A DNA stretch of 64,000 bases from Hetaerina americana. Taxonomy: Eukaryota > Arthropoda > Insecta > Odonata > Calopterygidae. The stretch spans positions 1,055,501 through 1,119,500 of the forward strand of contig JAKTNV010000041.1 in the NCBI GenBank assembly GCA_022747635.1. Reading direction: 5' to 3'. A program made the position numbers and the translations under genes. The notes beneath the pieces are model-generated. The model did no database searches and had not been told where the DNA came from. It was given only the letters and a program-made list of their open reading frames with translations. Each line of letters starts with the position of its first letter. Within the stretch, counting starts at the first letter, position 1. Shown in pieces: positions 10,401-48,199 of the stretch.

Positions 10401-13400
10401 GTAAGAACACTTCCAGTATATGTCATGGCATTCTAATAATGCATTAATGAAATACCAAATTTTTGTTACAAATAATATAACAATTAAAAACCAGTGCAGT
10501 TATTGAATAATGGAGTATATATATATTATAAAATTTTAAGTATTCAACTCTATCATAGTCAAATTTGATGCTAATATTTATTCCCATTTGTGGATGACAT
10601 GTAATGCATAACATGAAAGAGTACTTTTCACACCATTAGCATTTGCGTTTGGCCAAACACTCCCCACGCAAGCCTTCTTCACATCCGATGCAGGCTTCAG
10701 AATGTTTTTCTTTTATTTTTAGAGCTGCATACACACAACAATCAGCCCATTTCTCTGCATCCAGTTTTGGTACTTCTACTTTTTATGAATTGTCCCTCGT
10801 CAAACCCCCCCCTCTTTACCCAAATGATCAATGATACCTACTTCAATGCTAGCCTTGACGGAGGTTTCCCAGGTCTTATGTAATTTTCCTTATATAGAAT
10901 ATAACTATTCAAAACCATCCTAGATATCATATAGAATCCAACTTTCTGTTTCTTGCTCTACCAAACATAGCATGATCAACTAAGGGCTAGCACTTCAAGC
11001 AAGGATTACAATCAGGGTCGGTACAATATGAACATTTTCCACTGTCCACTAGATGAAAAAAGTTGCAAAATCATTGCCAAGCAATGCTAGGAAGACATTT
11101 CACGAAACCACAGAACTGGCTGAGAATTAACTGCAGACCAGTAAGGAGATATAGTAGACTTTCTGTTTAGTCCCATATTCAGTACACATGCCAAGAATGC
11201 TTCCATTTCACTCACAGCGATATCTTTCCATTTCTTCAGTAGCAGTAATAACTGTTCTGGTTTTTTTTAATACACTGGAGGGCACAACGATTTGTTTCTA
11301 TGACAAAAAGAGCTAATAGGGATTACGTGAAGAACAGGTAAATACACGCAATAGGAGGAGATTCTGATGAAGGCACATGTTTTGGACCAACCAATTCCTG
11401 GGAGAGCATGGGATGCGGTTGTTCCAGCTTTCAACGACTTTCCATCCGTTGTCCATTGAGTTAAGATTCACCGTCTACTATTTCTGGCACAAATTCACAC
11501 CCACTTCCTTATTAAAAATCAATTTCTGATGAAAAGAGAGATTCACTTTTTCGACGCATCGACTGAATAACCCATTTCTTTGTCAGTCTTAATAACTTCT
11601 GAAGGGCCTGTCATTACGATTTTCAGAAATTATCCAATTATTATAATATGTATTATATTAATACATAACTTAAACCAAATAAAAATGTTTAAACAAACTA
11701 GAGCTGATATACCGGCACTTATGAGCTTTTTGAGGCAAATAAGGGAGGCCAAAAAATTGAGCATCTAAGGGTTAATAATGATCTTTAAATCCTGCAATCT
11801 GCGGGTCATCCTAAGGGAATTAAAAATTTGCAGTGCCACAACATCCCTGTGAGGTCCATGTTAAATGAGTTTTTAATTTTCCACTGCATTTTTCTCTGCG
11901 GAGAACAACATTACAAGCTATGGTAAATTTAAATCTAAAGATGGGAAATATCAATGCCCCTTACCGATGCGAAACCTGCTTGTGCAAATTCTGACTTAAA
12001 TTCGCCATAATATAGAGGGCGAATAACATCCTTGGATTGGATTTTTTTCTGCAAATCTCCTTTCCGGTGTAGGTAAAAAAGAAACAACGCAGCCGTGTGC
12101 CAATCCGCGCCTGCAAGATGGAAATACTTTAATTAATATGCGTGACTTTGTTCTTAAACCTGCTACACTTTATCCTTCGCTTACATGTTCGTAAAACAAT
12201 GATTATCTTTCTGGTCATGTCCCATGCATCTAGTTTACCTTTACTTAATCTATGTACAGTTATTTAATAAGGAAGTCCTTTGTCTTATTGCAGAGGATGT
12301 CCGGATTCTCCGTGAATATTTCTAACATATCAAACAATCGCGGACAGAAACGTCATACCAAACGTTGATAAATAAAACTTGATTTATATACAACTTATTC
12401 TCAGTCACAGCCGTTATTTGCATTGTTTGAAGATAACTTTTCAATTCTTTACTTACTTCTACTGCGTGGCATTGCAGCTGATGATGAATCCTTGGTATCC
12501 AGGAAACTCCGTGGACTATCACGCCTTGCTGCATCCAAAACCTTTGTCCCCATTGATGACTAAATGATATCCGTTCGCCTACCAAGCGAGAACGTTGCCT
12601 TACTCAATGTCTTGATGCCACACCCCAAAAATCACAATTTCGCAAGGGTCCTATCACGTCTACCTGACGGCTAAACTTAACTATGCCACCAATACAACAT
12701 CCGTTGGAATTGAAGGATTTCAACCATGAGAAATTCTAGTCTCACAAATCTTGCGTACTCAACTCCAGCCCTCTTCATTTACATAATGTACATCACACAT
12801 AATATCCTTTAATACTTCCCCGCCTCACACACAATGGCCATGTGCCTTAATGATTATGCAGGTACTTCATAGGTGTGACACTTGGTGTTAAAATATGGAA
12901 CCGCGTAGCCCACAGTCACGCGGCGATGGCCGCGTGACTGGTGGGCGCTGAGTTCACGACACAAATGAGAGCGAGGGTGAGGTCCGAAACAGGACCTCCT
13001 TCTCGCAAACATCCCGGCCCGGTGAACATTTTGCCCATTTGCAAGAACATGGAAAATCTTTTGAATGGAAACATTCAAGTTTGATCAAAATATTTCAACA
13101 ACTCACACCATTAAAATGGCAACTTAAGTAATCAAACGACTAATGGATAACGACCATAAAAAGATTTCTAAACACAACTTGTAGGAAAAAGAAAGATTAA
13201 TCATCAAGAGACTATTATAGCATCATTGAACAGTATCAACATAGATTTAATTAATAATTGAAAAAGGGATGTACAAAATAATTTTATGTGGGCATTAATA
13301 TTAATTATTTTGATTATATAAATGCTATGGCATTCCAAAAAGGAAATAATTTTTATTTGAAAATATCATAAAACTACTAAAATGTATGTATGTAAGCTAC

Positions 13401-14203
13401 CATTCTGCCGAAATAGCGGATTTTAAGGTTTTTACTGAGAAATCCGTCTCGACTGATTGTAGTTTTGGTTCTTTTAAATTTATTGCTGTTACAAATGCCC
13501 GATTAACAAATATAAATGATTTGTATTTGAATCACAGTTAAACTTCCATCAACATAGCATACAAATCGCTTGTATTTACCTTCCGATACTATACAAACTT
13601 CAATCACATAGATCATTTTCAGTTTTGTTCACCTCATTAGTTAAGACACTGTGAATACCGCTCTGCTGTTTGGACACCTTACTACAACTCCATTCCATAC
13701 AATAGAACGTTTCAAAGAAAATGTGTGCACAAAATTGCTTTTAAATTCAAATTTCAAAAAGATCCTATCGATCATGAAATGTTACCTGTATTAAATTTTT
13801 CCTCGTTGCATAAACGAAGAAAACTGATATCATAACTTTCCTAATAAATTACTGCATAATAAGACTGATTCCTTAGAACTCCCCAGTACCATATCTTTCA
13901 GAGTACCTTCATACCCGTATATGACAAGATATGAAGCACTATTTGAAATGATTTATCATGCACAGAATTACATTTGCTACTCGCCTACCAGCCAAATTAT
14001 GAGAGATGCCAACAGTTGCGTTATATTGACCTATTTTCTATTTCACTAGGATCCCAAAAACTGTTAATGAAAACACCTGAAGAATTTTATAATACTAATT
14101 ACTGCTGTGTGGATATTTGTACATGTCAACAAGTTGTTCCAAATGCCCATCGGCCCATTTTTCTTAATCGATGACAGAAGGTCTATTTCATAACTTCCAG
14201 GCA
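10401..14203. other. Intergenic, no gene recognised
   Basis: AT-rich sequence with only short frames. A small CpG-rich island (12890-13040) contains the hairpin listed separately. I found no splice-bounded exon with recognisable homology. Confidence 0.5.
12908..12946. repeat. GC-rich 39-nt hairpin
   Basis: GCCCAC-AGTCACGCGG (12908-12923) pairs with CCGCGTGACT-G-GTGGGC (12930-12946), with one bulged G at 12940 and the hexamer CGATGG at the apex. It stands out against AT-rich surroundings. Its function is unknown. Confidence 0.7.
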
Positions 14204-14425
14204 GCATTGAATATTTTTCATCGGCATCTTGATCTCTACTCCACGTGCTTTGCGGAGGGCACATTGAGTAGTACGCCGTCCGTCGGATGGGACGTTATGC
14301 TGCGGACCCCTTGGCGCCTTTCGTTAAAAGTAGGGTTTCTCTCCACCCTCCAGCCTTTCATGTTCATCACTTTCCTACAAATGACCTTACTGTCGGTCAT
14401 CTCCCCTAATACAACCACTATTTAA
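14204..14425 (+). mobile_element. tRNA-derived SINE family A, 5'-truncated copy
   Basis: This copy shares the body of the full-length SINE at 46174-46486: 'ttgaatatttttca', 'acgccgtccgtcggatggga' and 'ccttggcgcctttcgt', then a decayed tail ending 'acaaccacta'. The tRNA-like head is missing. Confidence 0.75.
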
Positions 14426-14754
14426 TGACTACCACAAACATTTATCATTTTGTACCATCATCTGGCCCGTAACAAAAACTAGATTTCTTTTATTCTGTTT
14501 CAATTGTTCTATTTGGAATGTTATTAAATGTTGATATTTTGTCTTTATTAATTATTCTAACCAGGTATGTATGCAGACCTGTACACAATCTGAAAATGTC
14601 TTACATGTATTGCAAATCAAAATTCTTCTTAAATCATAAATTATATTTTAATTCTCGATAATGAGCATGTATTTTTTACCCTTATGTAAATATTTTTTAT
14701 AACAGTGGAATTTTTGAGCCTTTCTTTTTATAAAAGGGTTGTTCCCGTTGATAA

Positions 14755-15121
14755 ATATCTAAACGCGGCGTCCGCTTAACAACGTAATTTTAACGGTTCC
14801 ACTATTTGCCGTGCTTCTTGTTTCCACGGCTTTATGATGCCCGCCCGCCCGCCACTGCTGAACTTGCGCCTAACGGTCTTCATGTTTTAACTCCAATCAT
14901 TTTGTCGCTTTGTTATTGTTTGAATGTTTCGTTTGATGTTGTTTGCAGCGTTAATGAATAGATTTGCTTAGATTTACGAGTATTAGACGTAAAATTCTCA
15001 AGTAAATGAAATGTAGCGTAGCATACATTTGTTTTTCCTTTGCTTGTGCACTAAATACATAAAGTTAGTCGGTTTAAGGTTAATACTACTTAAATATAGT
15101 GGATACGCTTTCACCAACATT
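14755..15121 (+). promoter_or_regulatory. Probable KIN17 promoter and 5' UTR
   Basis: A CpG-dense patch (14762-14880, for example 'aacgcggcgtccgctt' and 'cccgcccgcccgcc') interrupts AT-rich sequence just upstream of the KIN17 start codon at 15122. CpG-rich TATA-less promoters are usual for housekeeping nuclear proteins. The exact transcription start cannot be read from the sequence. Confidence 0.5.
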
Positions 15122-40773
<25,652 letters not shown>

Positions 40774-41400
40774 TGCACTGAACAAAGTTCAACAATTGTT
40801 TTGCGCCCTTTTCCAGCCAGCCATTGTGGAAATTTGCATCGCCAGAATTGGCAAAAGTGTGGATCCTCTTTGAAGGCCCTTGGCTCATGGAAACTATGCA
40901 TTATGACCGGATGAATGTCAAAGCATTTTCAATGTTATTTATTACCCAAGATGCAATACCTCATACTGATACCTGTATCGAGAATACCGTAGTTCATCAA
41001 ATACTTATGATATGCATTGCGTGACCTTTCACTTAGAAAACATCTGAATATGGGTTCTGTGGTAATCAGTTGTGTTTGTCATGGAATTTTAATTGATATG
41101 TATTTGTTGGAGCATTATATTTTGAGTGACTTTCTAAAAAGTATAATTAAATCAAGTGGAGCTTTTGATTATTACTCGGAAGCCAGCAGAGAAACATGTT
41201 TCAATTTTAAAATAATAATTGATGATGTAAGCAAGATAGTCTGTGCTAGAAAAATTGCAGTTTTAACAACTGACACCTTTCAAATGTTGCATACAGCACA
41301 GAGTCATTATTTTAGAAATCAATAGACCAAAAAAATTAAATTTTTTAATCTGTATCTGTGTTCAAAATAAATGAATTGAAATAAAATTCTTACCTTTTCC
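40774..41400 (+). other. KIN17 3' UTR
   Basis: About 600 bp of non-coding sequence follow the stop codon before the first poly(A) signals, with no recognised repeat in between. Confidence 0.55.
41366..41385 (+). terminator. KIN17 poly(A) signals
   Basis: Two AATAAA hexamers, at 41366-41371 and 41380-41385, lie 590-610 bp after the KIN17 stop and about 160 bp before the next LINE. Confidence 0.55.
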
Positions 41401-41545
41401 GTGTTTCACAATTTTAAGTCATGAGGCCATTTTGTCTGGCTATTGAAATACTGAGCAAAATGGCATGAACAGCCAGAAATACACTTATTTCTTCTATAAT
41501 AGAAAGGAAGCAATTTTAGTCACTAGGGTTTGGGTCCCTCCTCGG

Positions 41546-41570
41546 ACCACAACCTTGACGTGGTGGAAGG
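41546..41570 (+). other. Conserved 5'-end block with pseudoknot-like pairing
   Basis: ACCAC (41546-41550) can pair with GTGGT (41560-41564), and CCTT (41553-41556) with AAGG (41567-41570), an interleaved H-type arrangement. The block is unchanged in the copy at 20750. In the - strand copy near 54490 it changes only to ACTAC, which keeps the first helix through a wobble pair. Confidence 0.5.
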
Positions 41571-42072
41571 GCTTGTGCGTTCCGATGACCCCTAGAGCTG
41601 TGCTGGCGGGAGTAATAATAATTTCTCCTGGTAGGGTCACCCATGCCAGATAGGTTGAAGGTTAGGAGCCAGACGAAAGATAGTCCACACAGCGTCTGTT
41701 CCTCAGTGAGGCGGCTGCAATGGCGTCTGACCCCAGTGGGGCGGCCAGTAAGTGATGGTGTCACGTTAAAAACACTATTGAGGAAGGCAACGGGAAACCA
41801 CCTCAATTATCATTCCCAATATTTAAATGATGGACAATACAGAGATTTTGAGTCCTGGCAACTACGGGGCTCGGCCCAATCGGCCGTGTGTCGTGCCCGG
41901 CAGCAGGGGAGGCAAGGCTTCTGCAGTCGTCATCCCACGAAACCCTTGCAAGGGAAAACCAGCAGCAGCAGGACAGAAGACGCAGGAGAAGAAGACCAAA
42001 TTAGTTAGAATAGAAACGTGGAATGTTAGGACAATGATGAGGACAGGTTAACTGGAGAATATCAAGCGAGAG

Positions 42073-42426
42073 ATGGAAAGGGGAAGAATCGATATTTTAG
42101 GTCTATGCGAGGTGAGATGGAAGGATAGCGGGGATTACTGGAGTGATAAGTATAGAATAATATACAGCGGTGGGGACGAGAGCCAACGAGGGGTTGCCAT
42201 AGTATTAAATGAAGAGGTAGGGAGAAGCGTAGTCAACATAGAGCAGGTAACAGATAGAATACTACTAGTAGAGATAAAAACAGAACCGACGAACTTGGTT
42301 ATTATTCAGGTATACATGCCACCGAGCAACCATAAGGAAGAAGAGGTCGATAGGATATACGATCAGTTAGAGTGCATAATCGCGTGTGTTCCTGCAGGGA
42401 AACATTTGATAGTGATGGGGGATTGA
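42073..42426 (+). pseudogene. RTE-like APE endonuclease, interrupted
   Basis: The frame holds I-D-I-L-G-L-C-E-V-R-W-K-D-S-G-D-Y with the catalytic Glu, G-V-A-I-V-L-N-E-E-V-G, and V-I-Q-V-Y-M-P-P. The next block, V-M-G-D-stop-N-A, has a TGA where Trp or Phe is expected between the catalytic Asp and Asn. The remainder (N-D-R-G-E-K-A-V-E-F-C, L-D-Y-I-L-V) follows in split frames. It resembles the CFDP2-like nuclease of BovB/RTE elements. Confidence 0.78.
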
Positions 42427-42710
42427 AATGCGACGATAGGCGAAGGAAGAGATGGTGACGAGGTCGGGGACTACGGTTTAGGCACGAGGAATGACCGCGG
42501 GGAGAAAGCAGTTGAGTTCTGCAGGAGACAGGGGTTAGTCATCACCAACACTTAGTTTAGACACCACAAAAGACGCAGGTATACATGGAAAATTCCAGGT
42601 GACTCAGAAAGGTATCAGCTAGATTATATTCTGGTTAGACACAGGTTTAGGAACAGTGTGATAAATGCGCAAGGTTCCCGGGAGCAGATGCGGACTCTGA
42701 CCACAATCTA

Positions 42711-44435
42711 GTGGTTATGAAATGTAGCGTCCGTTTCAAAAAGATAAGGCAGGGGCGGCGTGTCAGAAAATGGAATGTAGAAGCTTTAAATGGTTTGAAA
42801 AGGAAGGATTACAAACAGGCGGTAGGGGAAATCATGGAGGATGGTAAAGAGCTAAGTACTATCGAAGAAAAATGGGAAAGTATCAAGAAAGGGTTGTTTA
42901 AAGCCGCAAAAGACACTATTGGAACCTTTAACACTAAAAGGACTAGGAAACCATGGATCACGGATGAGATTATTACAAAGATGGATGAGCGGCGAAAATG
43001 GAAGAATGTAAATACAGACTTAGGCAAAACGAAGTACAAAGAATTAAACAATAAATTGAGGCAGGCAACAAATAAAGCAAAAGAAGCATGGTGGAAGACG
43101 CAGTGCGAGGATATGGAAAGTCTTCAGAGGAAGGGTGAAATCGGTGCGCTGTACAGCAAAGTTAAATCGTTATCGGGAAGTAAGAAAGGAAGAGCTATGC
43201 CAACAGTTAGAGATAAGGCGGGTAAGGTAATGGTTGACGCAGGAAAGATCCAAGAGAGATGGAAGGAGTATATAGAAGAACTGTATAGTAAAGAACTCAG
43301 ACCAACAAAGTTGGACATTGAAAAAAAGAATGACGTAGAGGAAGACAGCTTAGGTCCAGGCATACTAGACAATGAGATAGAAAGGGCATTAAGGGAGATG
43401 AAACTAAATAAGGCCGTGGGGGTAGATAACATTCCCGTGGAACTTTTAAAATGCCTAGGAAAATGTGGGAGGAAGAGGCTATATGGGCTGATCTGTAGTA
43501 TTTATGAGGAGGGAATCTGGCCGGAAGACTTCGTGAGATCAGTTTTAGTTCCTATTCCAAAAAAAGTAAAGGCTACATCTTGTGAGGAGTACAGGACCAT
43601 AAGTTTGATATCCCACGCAGCTAAAGTTGTTCTCAGGATCATAAACCAAAGGACAGAGAGTAGGGCAAATGTTTACTTAGGGGATGATCAGTTTGGGTTT
43701 AGGAACGGGAGAGGTACGCGTGATGCCATTGCAGTAATGATATTGTTAATTGAGAGGAATATAGAGTACAACCAAGGGGTATTTGCCTGTTTCGTAGATT
43801 TTGATGAAGCGTTTGCTAGAGTGAATTGGGAAAAACTAATGAGTATATTGCAGAAAATAGGAATAGATTGGAGGGAAAGGAGGTTAATCCGCAACCTGTA
43901 CATGTCTCAGACTGCTCAGGTGCGGGTGGGAAACGGGGAGTCAGGATGGGCAGTGTTAGGAAGGGGTGTAAGGCAGGGTTGCCCATTATCACCGTTGCTG
44001 TTCAACCTGTATGCAGAGGAAATGATTAAAGAGGCATGGGAAGAACTGGAGGTAGGAATGAAAGTGGGCGGGGAATTCGTAAAATCAGTTAGGTTTGCTG
44101 ATGACCAAGCTTTAGTTTGTCAGTCAGCCAAGGGGTTGCAAGCATTGCTAGGTGAATTGGAAATTCAGTGCGACAGGTATGGGATGAGAATCAATATTAA
44201 TAAAACAAAGGTTATGCGATTTTCTAGAAAGAAAAAGGCTAAGCTAAGCATTAAAATAGGAGGACAAAAACTAGAGCAGGTAGAACAGTTTACGTATCTC
44301 GGCAGTGTTTTGGACCAATACGGTCGAAGTAGTAGGGACGTAAGGAGAAGAATTGCACTAGGCAAAGAGGCTTTCACAAGGCGGAGGGAGTTAATGACGG
44401 GGATGTTGAGTAAGGATGTTAAGAAAAGACTGTGA
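42711..44435 (+). CDS. RTE-like reverse transcriptase, long open frame, C-terminus frameshifted
   Basis: 574 residues are homologous throughout to 2-1906. The RT has F-A-D-D near residue 462. F-V-D-F-D-E-A-F-A-R replaces F-V-D-F-E-K-A-F-D-R in the first catalytic motif; the catalytic Asp is kept but neighbours are altered. At 44432 a short deletion moves the C-terminal 130 residues into another frame (44432-44836). Confidence 0.83.
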   Translation: MVMKCSVRFKKIRQGRRVRKWNVEALNGLKRKDYKQAVGEIMEDGKELSTIEEKWESIKKGLFKAAKDTIGTFNTKRTRKPWITDEIITKMDERRKWKNVNTDLGKTKYKELNNKLRQATNKAKEAWWKTQCEDMESLQRKGEIGALYSKVKSLSGSKKGRAMPTVRDKAGKVMVDAGKIQERWKEYIEELYSKELRPTKLDIEKKNDVEEDSLGPGILDNEIERALREMKLNKAVGVDNIPVELLKCLGKCGRKRLYGLICSIYEEGIWPEDFVRSVLVPIPKKVKATSCEEYRTISLISHAAKVVLRIINQRTESRANVYLGDDQFGFRNGRGTRDAIAVMILLIERNIEYNQGVFACFVDFDEAFARVNWEKLMSILQKIGIDWRERRLIRNLYMSQTAQVRVGNGESGWAVLGRGVRQGCPLSPLLFNLYAEEMIKEAWEELEVGMKVGGEFVKSVRFADDQALVCQSAKGLQALLGELEIQCDRYGMRININKTKVMRFSRKKKAKLSIKIGGQKLEQVEQFTYLGSVLDQYGRSSRDVRRRIALGKEAFTRRRELMTGMLSKDVKKRL

Positions 44436-44890
44436 TATGGAGCGTGGCTATGTACGGCGCGGAAACGTGGTCATTCAAGCAGGAGGATGGGCGTAGACTG
44501 GAGGCTTTTGAAATGTGGGTGTGGAGAAGAATGGAGAAGGTGAAATGGACAGAGAAGAAAACAAATGAGGAAGTATTTGGTATGGTGGGCGAAGAGAGGG
44601 GTTTGTTGGGAGAAATCCTTTGGAGGCAGGAAAAGTGGATGAAGGGGGTATTGACCGGCAGTGGGATGTTGAAGACTGTAATAGAGGGGAGAACTTTAGG
44701 CAAACGAGGAAAGGGAAGAAACAGGATAGGGATGTTGGACGGGATGAAGGGAGGAAGAAAATACTCAGAGCTGAAGAGGGACCTGATATATAGTAGGATG
44801 TTGTGTTTTGCTAGGGGTCACAAATTATTAAATTAGTAATTACGTCCATCCAAAAACCTACCTTAACCGGTAGGTTACCTAATAAAAAAA

Positions 44891-45184
44891 TGGTTTGGGT
44901 TAAAAAATTAATGTAAAATCGTAGACTATTGTTTGAAAGCTTAAGACTATTTACCACTGACCACAAGAACCAGTAAATGAGAATTTTTTCTCAATTTTCT
45001 TCCCCATATCTCTTCTCTTTAATCTCTTCCTTTGAAGTGGGCAATCATCATCCTTCTTGCACTACATTGATTCTTTTACATTATCAATCACAGGAAAGAA
45101 TCCTGTGCGGTTTGAGTGATTTTTGGTATTTTTATGCCTCCTTTGGCCTTTCTAGAAAATGCATACATGTTCTATTTGGCACTC
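44891..45184. other. Intergenic, nothing recognised
   Basis: AT-rich spacer between the LINE and the duplicated segment. Confidence 0.5.
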
Positions 45185-45256
45185 AGCCTGCCTAGATTTT
45201 TTCCACACCCATTGATCAGTCTGAGCCTTGTCAGAGTGATTTGTTCAGTACCATCA

Positions 45257-46801
45257 TATGAGGTTAATCTCAAAAGTACCTGACCCAACAAAGAAAAAAC
45301 AAAAAATTTTGGAAAAAAATTATTAATTTTTCAACATAATCTCCTTTCAGCTCTATACACTTTTCCCAGCGATGTTAAATATGTTCGATACCCTTTTTAT
45401 AATAAGAACTGTCTTGCTCCTCAAAATAGCCATTAACTAAGCCGACATCACTTCTTCTCAGTTGGAAAATCTTTGACCATTTTTTCTAGTTTGCGAACAG
45501 AAAATAATATGAGGGGGCTAACTCTGGCGAATAGGGTGAGGCATGAGGTAGCAATTCATGAATTTCGGCCATTGCAATAATGGGTTTGTGAGCTGGTGCA
45601 TTGTCTTGATGAAACAACACTTTCTTCTTAGCCAAATTTTTTTCTTCGTAGCCACTTTTGCTTGATTTCTTCGCTCAAACGTTGCAATAAGTTCGCATAA
45701 TACTCGCCGTGGAGTTTTTCCTTTTTCAAGATAGTCAATGAAAATTATCTCACGCGCATCACAAAAAACCGAAGCCATAACCTTGCTTGCAGATTAAACG
45801 GTCTTTACCTTCTTTGGGACCGGTTTTCCTTTGGAATCCATTGTTTTGATTGTTATTTTGTCTCGGGTGTTAAGTAATGGACCCATGTTTCATTCATGGT
45901 TATGAAACGGTGCAAAAATTCTACTTTGTTGCTGTCAAACTTTGCTAAACGCTCAATTGAAACATACAACACTGGTTTTGCCCGAGTGTGAGCAAACACG
46001 GCATCCATCTTGCACACAGCTTTCTCGTATCCAAATTTCCATTAAATATGCAACGTACTGCACTTTTTGGAATGCCTACTATGTCTGCTAGCTCACACAC
46101 TTTCAGTCAACGATCCTTCAGTATCACTTTGTGGATTTTCTTCACCTTTTCTGGAGTCGTCACCTCATTTGGTAGTAGTAGTAGTAATTTTAAGGGGAGG
46201 CGACCGACAGCTAAGGTCATTTGCGCCATTGGGGACGGATGGGAAAGGATGAAGGGCAGAGAGAAACCCGGCGTCGGCATTAGCCTACTCTTTACGAAAG
46301 GCGCCAAGGGGTCAATCAGTTTAACGTCCCATCCGACGGACGGCGTACTCACTCGAAGTGCCCTCCACAAAGCACCTCAAGTAGGGATCGAGATACCTCT
46401 GAAAAATATTCAACACCGCCGGGATTTGAACCCGCGCCCTCAGGGTGGGAAGCCAGTACGTTAGCCCCCGCACCATCTCGATCCCCCACCTCATTTGGTT
46501 GACCAATGCGATGCTCGTCTTGACGACTCATATGGCCTCGTTACAACTCGGCTACCGAATATTTTACTGTTGTAAACAAAGGAACAGACTCACCCAGAGT
46601 AAAATCGAGTTCAGCTTTCACATTGGTTCGGCTGAGGCCTTTCAAATAAGAGTATTGTACCACATAACGATGACCAATTTTCTCCATTTTCACGAATTCA
46701 CTGAAAACGTTCACTATTGATGGGTGCCAAACAAATTCTGATATTTTTCTGACGACTACCACCATCTCTAGGCCAGGCTGGGTGCTTCTGGGCCTTCCTA
46801 T
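45257..46801 (-). mobile_element. mariner element inserted in the duplicated segment
   Basis: Comparison with the empty site at about 53475 ('gaaattatgatgg') shows insertion at a TA, duplicated on both sides. The transposase on the - strand starts with Y-L-K-G-L-S-R-T-N-V-K-A-E-L-D (46765-46541) and later has M-A-S-V-F-C-D-A-R-E-I-I-F-I-D-Y-L-E-K-G (45778). Termini share C-x-C-A-x-A-A-G-x-A-C-C imperfectly. A SINE and frameshifts inactivate it. Confidence 0.85.
46174..46486 (-). mobile_element. tRNA-derived SINE family A, full-length, 13-bp target duplication
   Basis: The repeat 'cacctcatttggt' flanks it at 46161-46173 and 46487-46499. On the - strand the tRNA-like head has box B 'gggttcaaatcccgg', and the 3' tail is (TAC)n. 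At 313 bp it is the reference for family A. It is nested in the mariner transposase. Confidence 0.9.
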
Positions 46802-47148
46802 GTAATTTCATCCTTTATAGCGTATCACAGATTTCTGGACAATGCGGCAAATCGACATTTAATAGAGGGCAATTTTCCTGTGCACTTATTAATTCCAGAG
46901 CCATTTGAAAGTTGGCAGAGAAATGTTTCACTTACGATGCTAGGCCCCGCTACATAGGAGTAAGTTTCATAGCATATTGGCCACTTCCACCCAACATTGC
47001 ACTTTATTAACTAGATGAGTGTCCCCCCAATATTCTCAAACAAAGCCAACATACTAATCCGTGGCATGGGTGTGACTTTCTTGACCGTGTCATGTGAAAA
47101 TGAAGTTTGCCATGTACCTTCAACATTGTCCAGTGATAGATTTTCGAG

Positions 47149-48199
47149 TTAAACAAATTGGGAGAATCCAGATACTATATATCCACACAATCAAACACGA
47201 AAACTGAAAAAATAGGAAGTTTTCGAAATAGAAAACGGGAAAGTGGGCACCTTTATTCCTGCAGTTATTTGACTATGAGATGCATATCATTTTCATAATT
47301 CCTACATTTTGAAATTACTCTTAAAGTGCCAACCCTGTTTACAAAACTGAAATTGCTCAGATCAGATTATGTTAATAAAGGAATAAATCCCTAAGAAATT
47401 CAAAATAGATTGCTAACTTCTATCTGACCCTCATCTTACATAAGATAAAGATTATGGATGAATTTTCCCCACAACCATATTACATATCTTGTTATTCGCC
47501 AGTCTTCTGCATCCCAATCATGCCAGCACAGGCTGGGACATGATTGGGATGGAGAAGACTGGCTTGGGAACATTGGGATACACCCATGATGGAAAATTTT
47601 ATTTTTCTCTACTTGACCATACTGTAGAATTGACCCTAGCTCTATTTGTATCCAAAAGTTCATTATTAAGAGCTTATTCAGTAAAACGTTTGACCTCAAA
47701 TCATCACACATGAGCATGTATTTAATGTTTTGAGAGTCTACTGCAGTAGCAGAGAGATTTATCTGGGTGTGCCGAATTCCAAGGTCCCTGAGCAATTCAT
47801 TAACTTCCAATTTCTGCGAATCATGCCTCAGACTCTCAGCCTTTTCAAAAGAATGATACATTCACTGTGCAAATGTGTTTGAAAAATAATGTCATCCAGC
47901 TATTTAAAGGTAGAACATATCTTGTTTGAAGTATTTTACTTTAGTTATATTCTTCTTTCGAACACCAGAGTTTCATTAAGCCCAAAGGTTAGTTTAATAG
48001 GTGGCAGTGGAGCTCACCCAATACAAGCACATGTCATGGGCATTTAGGGGGCCAGTGCCCCTCCCCGTACTGTCTACATCTACATCAATACCCTGTGAGC
48101 CACCAAAAAGGTGTGTAGCAGGGAGTGCAGCACCAGGAGGAAAGGGGGTTATGGTTTTTCAAATGGATGGGGGAAGGTTGGGGGAACCTACAAAAAAAA
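47149..48199. other. Intergenic; one strong hairpin
   Basis: No gene or repeat family recognised apart from the hairpin at 47498-47563. Confidence 0.5.
47498..47563. repeat. 66-nt hairpin with 25-bp arms
   Basis: Arm 47498-47522 pairs with 47539-47563 at 24 of 25 positions. The 16-nt apex contains a further CCAGC/GCTGG stem. The size is in the range of an animal pre-miRNA or a tiny foldback element. I know of no matching miRNA. Confidence 0.7.

Larger units (their letters stand above)
41544..44890 (+). mobile_element. RTE-like LINE, full-length copy with disrupted ORF
   Basis: The roughly 3.35-kb element has a 5' UTR of about 450 bp, one APE-RT reading region, and the family 3' end 'ccatccaaaaacctacctta' followed by 'aataaaaaaa'. 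Breaks include stops at about 42048 and 42424, a W-to-stop at about 42553, a frameshift near 42680, and loss of about 10 bp at 44432. Repairing none of these, the copy is dead. It gives the reference structure for all other RTE-like fragments in the window. Confidence 0.87.
45185..47148 (-). repeat. 419-bp duplicated segment, copy 1, split by a mariner
   Basis: The two parts 47148-46802 and 45256-45185 together equal 53129-53547 in reverse orientation, base for base in length (347+72=419). The mariner at 45257-46801 separates them. The copy includes the C-terminal part of the same short open frame (T-P-M-P-R-I-S-M-L) and the 'taataaagtgcaatgttggg' that follows it. Confidence 0.85.
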
